From Balneolaceae bacterium (lineage in GTDB: Bacteria > Bacteroidota > Rhodothermia > Balneolales > Balneolaceae): DNA of 6,702 nucleotides. The DNA is taken from contig SLKH01000314.1 of NCBI GenBank assembly GCA_007134665.1, positions 1 through 6,702 of the forward strand, in the 5' to 3' direction. Numbering within the stretch: position 1 is the first letter of the stretch; each line of letters starts with the position of its first letter. Positions 1 through 5,347 of this stretch are shown one piece after another. The position numbers and the translations under genes were made by a program. Under the pieces are notes generated by a model. That model searched no databases and was not told the DNA's origin. It saw only the letters and a list, made by a program, of their open reading frames with translations.

Positions 1-518
1 ATTCCAAAACGGGCACGAAGCGGGGCGGTCAGGAGCCCTTTTCGGGTGGTTGCACCAACAAGGGTAAATTTGGCAAGATCGATCTGAACACTACGTGCAT
101 TAGGCCCGGAGTCGATGACGATATCCAGTTTGTAATCCTCCATTGCCGAGTAAAGATACTCTTCTATTACAGGGTTCAAACGATGAATTTCATCGATAAA
201 TAGAACATCACCCTCTTCAAGATTGGTAAGCATGCCGGCAAGGTCACCCGGCTTTTCAAGAACAGGGCCGGTAGTCGGACGGATTTGAACTCCCATCTCA
301 TGTGCGATAATGTAAGCCAGGGTTGTTTTACCCAGGCCGGGTGGGCCGGAAAGGATGACATGATCCAGCGCCTCTCCTCTTTTTCTGGCTGCCTGAATAA
401 AGACACTGAGATTCCGGATCACTTTTTCCTGGCCGATAAACTCATCAATGGAAGATGGCCTGACGTTGTATTCAAAAGTATCTTCGTGATCGGAGGGATC
501 TAATAAAGGGTTCTGCAC
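1..518 (-). CDS. ruvB: Holliday junction branch-migration ATPase RuvB (N-terminal half, 3' end cut by window)
   Basis: RuvB is the hexameric AAA+ motor that, with RuvA, drives branch migration of Holliday junctions in recombinational repair. Translating the minus strand gives 172 residues before the window edge. Residues 58-66 are the Walker A motif GPPGLGKTT. Residues 108-114 are the Walker B motif IDEIHRL. GATTR at 155-159 is the sensor-1 region, and PLRARFG at 166-172 carries the family arginine finger (R168). The segments RPSSIDEFIGQ, GPVLEKPGDLAGMLTNLE and YSAMEDYKLDIVI also match RuvB closely. The usual length is about 330-350 residues, so roughly half is present; the rest of the large ATPase domain, the small domain and the DNA-binding winged helix lie outside. 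The start is the GTG at 516-518: it is the only start codon between the in-frame stop at 528-530 and the conserved RPSSIDEFIGQ segment. No Shine-Dalgarno sequence is visible. It is divergent from ppk1. Family assignment is essentially certain. Confidence 0.97.
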   Translation of the reverse strand, partial: MQNPLLDPSDHEDTFEYNVRPSSIDEFIGQEKVIRNLSVFIQAARKRGEALDHVILSGPPGLGKTTLAYIIAHEMGVQIRPTTGPVLEKPGDLAGMLTNLEEGDVLFIDEIHRLNPVIEEYLYSAMEDYKLDIVIDSGPNARSVQIDLAKFTLVGATTRKGLLTAPLRARFG

Positions 519-603
519 GTTAACCGATTAGTTTTCATTCTATGAATGTTTTTCTGAATTAGATAATCAGAAGTACAATCATGAAGTTACGTTGTTTATT
601 ATT

Positions 604-625
604 AGTTAATGTATAATAATTAACT
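604..625. promoter_or_regulatory. Inverted repeat enclosing a TATAAT, ruvB-ppk1 divergent region (possible operator/promoter)
   Basis: AGTTAAT at 604-610 is perfectly complementary to ATTAACT at 619-625, separated by an 8-base spacer GTATAATA. The spacer contains TATAAT at 612-617 on the plus strand, the canonical sigma-70 -10 hexamer, about 45 bases before the ppk1 ATG. No good -35 match sits at the ideal 17-base distance: TTGTTT at 592-597 is only 14 bases away. Bacteroidota also usually use a TANNTTTG -7 element rather than TATAAT. The arrangement would suit a regulator covering a promoter, but the arms are short and AT-rich, so chance is a real alternative. The remainder of 519-662 shows no other structure I can support. 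Confidence 0.3.
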
Positions 626-662
626 TCTTTCTGAAAATGCGTTTAACTCCGGTAATTCTGAA

Positions 663-2921
663 ATGAGTACATCAAAAAATAAAAATCTAAACAAGAAGAT
701 TGATCCAATCGATGTACTTATCGAGAAGAGCAAGAAGAAATATACCAATCCAAAAAAGAATGAAATACTGAAAAAAAGGGGGTTGAAGAAAGATCTGCGT
801 GCAAGTGAACTAAAAATATTCGGTAGTGAATATTTCTTCAATTATGAATTGAGCTGGCTCAAATTTAACTGGCGTGTTCTTGAAGAAGCGTTAAATACGG
901 CTAACCCACTGCTTGAGCGGGTAAAGTTTATCGGAATTGTTTGTTCTAACCTGGATGAATTTTTTCAAAAAAGAGTAGGGGGGTTGAAGAGGCAGATTGA
1001 TGCCGGTGTCCGGGAACTTTCGGTTGATGGCAGAAACCCGGAAGAACAACTAATGGAAATCCGGAAAGAAGTCCGGAAGATGATTGAAAATTACAGGGAG
1101 TGCTTTTTGAAAGAACTCATACCAGCCCTGGATCAGGCAGGAATTAAAATCAGGAAGTATCATCAGTTAAACCCTAAACAAAAACAGAAGGCGGATGAAT
1201 ATTTTGACAGGCTGCTCTACCCGATAATTACTCCCCTTGCTGTCGATGAATCCCACCCATTCCCGTTTATTTCAAACAAGAGCAGATCATTCGCAATTCA
1301 ATTACGTGACCCGGTAGAGAATGTTGAGTTATTTGCACGAATCAAGATACCAGCAAACCGGCCAAGATGGATTAATGTAGATACTGATCAAATGCTACTG
1401 GTCTCCATCAGTGACATCATTCATGCAAAGATGGAAGCACTTTTTCCCGGCCTTGATGTGATATCCGCACACATATTCAGGGTTACACGTAATGCTGATC
1501 TTGAGCGCAATGAAGAAGAGGCTGATGACCTGCTTGAAATGATTGAGGATGAGTTGCGCGAAAGAAGATTCTCGGAAGTAGTGAGGGTGGAACTGGATGT
1601 GAAAATGCCAGATTCTGTAAAAGAGTATCTGATCAAGAACCTGAAAGTAAAGAAAGAAGATCTTATTGAGATGGAAGGGCCGATCGGATTGGCCGACTGC
1701 GTGGAATTATATACTCTTGAAGGCTATGATAAATTAAAATTTGAGCCGTGGATTCCTGCACTGCATCCTGTTTTCAGGCATGAAATGGATGAGCCGATAC
1801 CTGATATATTTACAATTATCAGGAAAGGTGAATTTATTGTCCATCATCCATATCACAGTTTTGAAACTTCAACGCAAAAATTTGTTGAAGATGCAGCGGA
1901 TGACCCAAAGGTTCTTGCTATCAAACAGACATTATATCGAACCTCAAGTGACTCCCAGGTGATGCATGCACTGATTCGTGCTGCCGAATCGGGAAAGCAG
2001 GTTGCCGTGCTAATCGAATTGAAAGCAAGGTTTGATGAAGAAAGAAATATTTCCTGGGCTCAAAAACTTGAAAAAGCAGGAGTTCATGTATCGTACGGAT
2101 TGCCAGGATTAAAAATCCACTCCAAACTTACGATTGTTGTAAGAGAAGAGGGCGATGAATTGCGTCGTTATGTTCACATAGGGACAGGAAATTATCATCC
2201 CGATACGGCACAGGTATATGAAGATCTTGGATATTTCACGACTGACGAAGAAATCAGTGCTGATGTATCAGATCTGTTTAATCTCTTTACGGGATATGCA
2301 CGGGTTGAAAAGTACCGCAAACTGATAGTTGCTCCGAAGTTTATGAGAGAACGTATCATGTCATACATCGATCGAGAAATAGAAGAGGCTCAAGCCGGAC
2401 GCCCCGCTGAGATTATTGCCAAAATGAATAATCTTGAAGATCCATTGATCATTCAAAAACTCTATCAGGCATCTGATGCCGGGGTTAAAATGAAATTTTT
2501 GGTCAGAAGTGTGTGCAGATTGATACCAGGTGTAAAAGGGATGAGCGAAAACATTGAAGTGTATGCAATTGTCGGACGATTCCTGGAACATTCACGCTGC
2601 TATTATTTTCGCAATGGTGGAAAGAAGAAATTTTTATTGGGTTCGGCCGACTGGATGCATAGGAATCTTGATGCAAGGGTAGAAGTATTGGTTCCGATTG
2701 AAGATCCGGGGCTGCAAACATTTCTGCATTTTTTGTTTGATATTTATTTTCGTGATAATAAACAGCGGTGGAAATTGCTTTCGGATGGTGATTACGTCAG
2801 AGTGGCCCGAAGTAAACAGGAGTTGAAAATTGGAACTCATCAGGCACTCATGAAACACACAAAATATCTTGTAGATCCAATTCCCGTATCAGAATTGTCG
2901 AAAAATGTGAAAAACAGATGA
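663..2921 (+). CDS. ppk1: Polyphosphate kinase 1 with lysine-rich N-terminal extension
   Basis: PPK1 reversibly polymerises the gamma-phosphate of ATP into inorganic polyphosphate through a phosphohistidine intermediate. The 752-residue protein aligns to E. coli Ppk (688 aa, from memory) with a constant offset of 51. H486 in GLKIHSKL matches the phosphorylated H435, H505 in HIGTGNYH matches H454, and H643 in LEHSRCYYF matches H592. R426 (LYRTSSDS) and R456 (KARFDEERN) match the metal/phosphate-binding R375 and R405. By the same offset the four domains are roughly N 53-157, H 158-372, C1 373-553 and C2 554-738. The core therefore begins near YELSWLKFN at 61-69. The preceding 50 residues hold 14 Lys and 2 Arg and look disordered. 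The ATG at 663 is the first start codon; the only later option before the core is a TTG at 783 (residue 41), which would remove most of the extension. No Shine-Dalgarno sequence is visible. The gene stands alone on the plus strand, divergent from ruvB and convergent with the TPR gene. All catalytic positions are intact. Confidence 0.97.
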   Translation: MSTSKNKNLNKKIDPIDVLIEKSKKKYTNPKKNEILKKRGLKKDLRASELKIFGSEYFFNYELSWLKFNWRVLEEALNTANPLLERVKFIGIVCSNLDEFFQKRVGGLKRQIDAGVRELSVDGRNPEEQLMEIRKEVRKMIENYRECFLKELIPALDQAGIKIRKYHQLNPKQKQKADEYFDRLLYPIITPLAVDESHPFPFISNKSRSFAIQLRDPVENVELFARIKIPANRPRWINVDTDQMLLVSISDIIHAKMEALFPGLDVISAHIFRVTRNADLERNEEEADDLLEMIEDELRERRFSEVVRVELDVKMPDSVKEYLIKNLKVKKEDLIEMEGPIGLADCVELYTLEGYDKLKFEPWIPALHPVFRHEMDEPIPDIFTIIRKGEFIVHHPYHSFETSTQKFVEDAADDPKVLAIKQTLYRTSSDSQVMHALIRAAESGKQVAVLIELKARFDEERNISWAQKLEKAGVHVSYGLPGLKIHSKLTIVVREEGDELRRYVHIGTGNYHPDTAQVYEDLGYFTTDEEISADVSDLFNLFTGYARVEKYRKLIVAPKFMRERIMSYIDREIEEAQAGRPAEIIAKMNNLEDPLIIQKLYQASDAGVKMKFLVRSVCRLIPGVKGMSENIEVYAIVGRFLEHSRCYYFRNGGKKKFLLGSADWMHRNLDARVEVLVPIEDPGLQTFLHFLFDIYFRDNKQRWKLLSDGDYVRVARSKQELKIGTHQALMKHTKYLVDPIPVSELSKNVKNR

Positions 2922-2959
2922 TTCCCGACTGAATGTTGTATCAGGGATACCTGGAATCA
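2919..2959. terminator. Possible weak bidirectional stem between convergent ppk1 and TPR gene
   Basis: TGATTCC (2919-2925) pairs with GGAATCA (2953-2959) around a 27-base loop. The stem includes the stop codons of both convergent genes, ppk1 (TGA 2919-2921) and the TPR gene (TGA on the minus strand at 2957-2959). Only 35 bases separate the two stops, so a shared terminator would be expected here. However, the stem is short, the loop is long and neither side has a T-tract. This is a weak call. Confidence 0.2.
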
Positions 2960-3736
2960 AGAATCACCGGATAGTGAGTCAAACAAATTTATCAGTTTTT
3001 CAGCTTCTTCCCGGTAAAATCCATTTTGATGGTAAATATCTGTAAACAAGTTTACAGACTCCTGATACTTTCCTTCCCTGGCAAGTGAATGGGCCAGAAA
3101 CCACATGCTTTTTTCAAGAAGAAAGTCAGGTATGTCTTCTATACTTGCAGTGATAGAAAATGCTTCGGTAGCTAAATCAAAATCAGAGTTATTGAAGTGT
3201 AGAATTCCCATGTTCAGGTTTGCAACAGCTCGCTGGGCCGGTTGTAACGGCTCTTCCAGTAGTGATGATAAGTGGTTAAATGATTCGTCTATCCTGCCTG
3301 AAACGGCTGCTTCATATCCCCTGTTTATGGTCAGGTCATGTATTTCTGCCCCTTCTTTCGTGGTACGGTAAACATCCATTGTTGCCATTTCCATGGCAGA
3401 AATTGAAGTCAGTAATTCAGAATGAAATTCGGATTGTGGCCCGGAGCTGATCAGATTGTACATAAGAATCACTGTAAGTATAGCTGCTACAGCATAAATC
3501 CAGTTTTTGTAGGCCGGTGCAGATTTTTCATAAAGGTCATATTCATCACCACTGATGCTCTGCCTTGTTTTAGAATTCTTGTTTTTAAAATAGCTGCGAC
3601 TATGCGCTTCAGTTTCAAGAAGCCTGAGGTGCTCCGGATTTTCGAGAAACTCCCCCCATAGCTGATCTGCTTCCTCAACAGACATCTCTCCGTTTAAATA
3701 GCGGTCTATATTTTTTAATATCTCTTTATCTCTCAT
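2957..3736 (-). CDS. Single-pass membrane protein with TPR-like repeats, putative anti-sigma factor or sigma partner
   Basis: This is a 259-residue protein in three visible parts. Residues 1-50, probably cytoplasmic, contain IDRYLNGEMSVEEADQLW and ENPEHLRLL, the style of segment that begins many Bacteroidota anti-sigma factors. There is no cysteine anywhere, so it is not a zinc-binding (ZAS) anti-sigma domain. Residues 79-97 (WIYAVAAILTVILMYNLIS) form one hydrophobic transmembrane helix. Residues from about 137 to 240 form three helical-pair repeats resembling TPRs: INRGYEAAVSGRIDESFNHL, then one around ANLNMGILHFNNSDFDLATEAF, then one around WFLAHSLAREGKYQESVNLF. TPRs bind protein partners; with the N-terminus inside, they would be periplasmic. 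The start is the ATG at 3734-3736; another ATG seven bases upstream is out of frame. It lies 90 bases downstream of the ECF sigma gene on the same strand, which is the main reason to suspect a role in controlling that sigma factor. Alternatives are a TPR scaffold protein unrelated to the sigma factor or a sensor of envelope state. The architecture is clear; the function is inferred. Confidence 0.7.
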   Translation of the reverse strand: MRDKEILKNIDRYLNGEMSVEEADQLWGEFLENPEHLRLLETEAHSRSYFKNKNSKTRQSISGDEYDLYEKSAPAYKNWIYAVAAILTVILMYNLISSGPQSEFHSELLTSISAMEMATMDVYRTTKEGAEIHDLTINRGYEAAVSGRIDESFNHLSSLLEEPLQPAQRAVANLNMGILHFNNSDFDLATEAFSITASIEDIPDFLLEKSMWFLAHSLAREGKYQESVNLFTDIYHQNGFYREEAEKLINLFDSLSGDS

Positions 3737-3826
3737 GGTTCATTACTTTGATGTTTTTGATAAATAAGAAACCCAATGCACTAATAGTATGATCGGCCTC
3801 AATCCAAATCCTTACAAAAAAAATTG

Positions 3827-4366
3827 TTAAAATTTTGAATCCACACATTTTTGCAGGGTTTTAACGATTCTGTGTTTGCGTGTCCAGGCATTATTTACAC
3901 TGATTCCAAAGTGATCAGCAATTTCCTTGGCACTCGAGTCGGAATGCCGAATCCAGTAGCTATAAAATTCCCGGTAGTCATCTCTTAATGATTCAATACA
4001 TTCGGCATAAATCTGTTCCTTTTCTTCATCAAGCAACCTGTTTAATTGAGTGGCTTCTTCTACAGGTTCTTTGATTTCTTCATCCAGCAATTCAGGCTGA
4101 AAACCTTCCAGTTTCTTTAAATAACTGTGTCTGCAGGTCATAACCATATAGGATAAAAGTCCAGACGGGTTATCAATTCTCCCTTCCCTAATTGCCCTGA
4201 CAACATATAAAAACATCATTTGTACTGCATCTTCGGCATCTTCATGAGAAGCATTCATACGTACCTTTAGCATTCGGATCAGGATTGGTGTAGCATCTGA
4301 AATCAATCGGTTAGCTGTTTCCTGATCTCCCTCCTGAATAGCATTAACCAACGGAGCATAATCCAT
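3827..4366 (-). CDS. RNA polymerase sigma factor, ECF-type (sigma-70 family)
   Basis: ECF sigma factors carry only regions 2 and 4 and direct RNA polymerase to a small regulon in response to a signal. This 179-residue protein has the usual length. Region 2 spans about residues 8-86 and contains HEDAEDAVQMMFLYVVRAI, the typical acidic DAED-VQ-FL core-binding helix, and a promoter-melting segment around LLSYMVMTCRHSYLKKL. Residues 95-120 are an acidic linker. Region 4 spans about 122-174: IESLRDDYREFYSYWI, then SSAKEIADHFGISVNNAW and TRKHRIVKTLQKCV as the helix-turn-helix. The recognition helix reads SVNNAWTRKHRIVKTL rather than the common S-x-TVKSRL-RAR form, so its -35 target may be unusual. 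The start is the ATG at 4364-4366; the reading frame and the region-2 spacing fit it, and no Shine-Dalgarno sequence is visible. Just after the stop the transcript has eight consecutive U. The next gene, 90 bases on, is the membrane TPR protein, its likely partner. The ECF subgroup is not assigned. Confidence 0.9.
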   Translation of the reverse strand: MDYAPLVNAIQEGDQETANRLISDATPILIRMLKVRMNASHEDAEDAVQMMFLYVVRAIREGRIDNPSGLLSYMVMTCRHSYLKKLEGFQPELLDEEIKEPVEEATQLNRLLDEEKEQIYAECIESLRDDYREFYSYWIRHSDSSAKEIADHFGISVNNAWTRKHRIVKTLQKCVDSKF

Positions 4367-4390
4367 TTAAGGAGTATTTACTTTTTTTTA

Positions 4391-4421
4391 CTAAAATAAA
4401 ATTTTTCGAGAATCCGACAAG
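4391..4421 (-). promoter_or_regulatory. Candidate Bacteroidota-type promoter for the ECF sigma gene
   Basis: On the minus strand CTTG (4421-4418) is followed after 19 bases by TATTTTAG (4398-4391). The Bacteroidota primary-sigma consensus is TTTG, about 19-21 bases, then TANNTTTG. Five of the six fixed bases of the -7 element and three of four of the -33 element match, with good spacing. Transcription would start near 4384-4386, leaving a leader of about 20 bases before the sigma ATG. The region is AT-rich, so a chance match is possible. Confidence 0.3.
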
Positions 4422-4427
4422 TTCATC

Positions 4428-4456
4428 ATGGATTATTAGTTAAATTTATAATCCAT
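4428..4456. promoter_or_regulatory. 9-bp perfect inverted repeat upstream of the sigma gene (operator or terminator)
   Basis: ATGGATTAT (4428-4436) is perfectly complementary to ATAATCCAT (4448-4456) across an 11-base loop. It lies about 60 bases upstream of the sigma ATG and about 140 bases beyond the stop of the winged-helix-like gene, both on the minus strand. It sits immediately upstream of the candidate promoter at 4391-4421, a normal place for a regulator site. No T-tract follows on the minus strand, so a terminator reading is less attractive. The rest of 4367-4595 shows no gene or strong hairpin. Confidence 0.35.
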
Positions 4457-4595
4457 ATAGAACTATTTGAGGTTAAACGGGAACAAAGATAACATCAATA
4501 ACGGAATTTTCCTTCCAAAGTTTGATTCGAAAAACAATGGGTTATCAGGCTGAAACAGGCCCGAAGGGTAATGCAGGCATTGATTATTATACAGG

Positions 4596-5165
4596 TTAAA
4601 ATAATGTAGTCTGTTCGCTGCCTCGCTGTCTTCCCGAACCAGCGATTTCATTGCCATCTTTTGAAGAGAAACCGGTAAGCATGTCGACAATAAATCGTTT
4701 CCCATAAATTCTTCGACAGATTCCCTGCAATGCTTTTTCACCGGCATATGTAATGGAAAGAAACCCGTGTTCATCTTCTTCAAGGAAACCGAACTGCTTC
4801 AGGTCGTTCACAATCAGGTAGGCCAATTTTGGAATGGCACCACAGTTTTTTTCTATGTATTCCCGATGAGGCGGTTCTTCTCCCGATGCAATCACCAATC
4901 CGAGAATATTGAGCTCTGCTTCTGTAATCGGATAGCCTTCTGAATCTTTGGTAAGAAGTGAATCCCAGGCTTTCTGACTATAATACAATCCGAACCACCA
5001 TTTTCCCTCCTTAAGCAAATTACGCGTAATACTGCATGCAAGATATTTGCCTGGGGCTGCATTTCTGGGCTCACCTCTTGCTCTGTACATACTGACCATG
5101 GTGGCAAGATCCAATTCATGGATATTGGGGGGATATTTGAAGTGATAGTCGGATTTTTTTTCCAT
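4596..5165 (-). CDS. Conserved-looking protein of unknown function with winged-helix-like C-terminal half
   Basis: This is a 189-residue soluble protein that I do not recognise. Residues 1-75 are rich in aromatic residues (HELDLATMVSMYRARGEPR, EGKWWFGLYYSQKAWDSLL) and show no signal peptide or membrane segment. Residues 79-155 read like a winged helix: helix 1 PITEAELNILGLVIAS, helix 2 PPHREYIEKNCGA, a recognition-type helix PKLAYLIVNDLKQFGFLEE, a wing DEHGFLSITYAGEKAL, then helix LQGICRRIYG. This pattern resembles MarR/PadR-like regulators or DNA-binding modules of other proteins, including the typical turn into FGFLEE-x-x-x-x-FLSIT. The last 20 residues are Gly/Ser/Gln-rich and probably flexible. 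The start is the ATG at 5163-5165, with no Shine-Dalgarno sequence. It is preceded by topA on the same strand, separated by two hairpins, and followed 229 bases later by the ECF sigma gene. It may be a transcription regulator, but DNA binding is an inference from secondary-structure pattern only. Confidence 0.65.
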   Translation of the reverse strand: MEKKSDYHFKYPPNIHELDLATMVSMYRARGEPRNAAPGKYLACSITRNLLKEGKWWFGLYYSQKAWDSLLTKDSEGYPITEAELNILGLVIASGEEPPHREYIEKNCGAIPKLAYLIVNDLKQFGFLEEDEHGFLSITYAGEKALQGICRRIYGKRFIVDMLTGFSSKDGNEIAGSGRQRGSEQTTLF

Positions 5166-5229
5166 GGCTGCTTTTCAGAAATCCTTACATCTGTTAAAAC
5201 CCAAAAAATTGAGATCTAATTCACGATAC

Positions 5230-5257
5230 ACAAAAAATGAATCAACAGATTTTTTGT
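5230..5257 (-). terminator. AT-rich hairpin downstream of topA (second of two)
   Basis: ACAAAAAAT (5230-5238) pairs perfectly with ATTTTTTGT (5249-5257) across a 10-base loop. With a two-base bulge the stem can extend to ATAC/GTAT. Because the stem has an A-tract on one side and a T-tract on the other, it can form on either strand and supplies a six-U run in both transcripts. It follows the GC-rich hairpin at 5272-5294 in the direction of topA transcription, so the two together probably separate topA from the downstream gene at 5165. Confidence 0.5.
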
Positions 5258-5271
5258 ATTTATTTTTAAAG

Positions 5272-5294
5272 ATCCCCGGAATCATTACCGGGAT
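5272..5294 (-). terminator. GC-rich hairpin downstream of topA (first of two)
   Basis: On the minus strand ATCCCGG pairs with CCGGGGAT, with one bulged G, around an 8-base AT-rich loop. It starts 53 bases after the topA stop. The following bases are CTTTAAAAATAAA, only a weak U-tract, so this is an imperfect intrinsic terminator by itself; the AT hairpin 14 bases further on may complete the function. On the plus strand no T-tract follows, so orientation toward topA is preferred. Confidence 0.55.
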
Positions 5295-5347
5295 AACGCA
5301 TTGATATAAAATATAATACTTTCTGAAAAGTGCAGTATCAACCTGTA

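Noticed and set aside
3817..3829. An eight-T run on the minus strand right after the sigma stop, as a possible terminator.
   Set aside because: There is no stable stem before it; only a short AAAATTTT self-complement is present.
598..4443. The shared 12-mer ATTATTAGTTAA at 598-609 and 4432-4443, each overlapping an inverted repeat.
   Set aside because: It is low-complexity AT sequence and falls in different parts of the two palindromes, so it does not define a common site.
4560..4590. The CCCTTCGGG motif on the minus strand after the winged-helix-like gene, as a terminator hairpin.
   Set aside because: The stem is only two or three base pairs and is not followed by a T-tract.
4463..4783. 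A 106-codon minus-strand open frame that overlaps the end of the winged-helix-like gene and runs beyond it.
   Set aside because: It lies mostly inside the better-supported gene in another frame, has no recognisable domain, and its tail looks like translated noncoding sequence. A frameshifted C-terminus of the upstream gene was considered but nothing in the protein requires one.
3806..5189. The 11-mer AAATCCTTACA occurs at 3806-3816 and 5179-5189, each followed on the plus strand by TGTTAAAA, upstream of two minus-strand genes.
   Set aside because: Spacing to the second block differs (8 versus 2 bases), distances to the starts differ, and several 11-base matches are expected by chance in a window this long and AT-rich.
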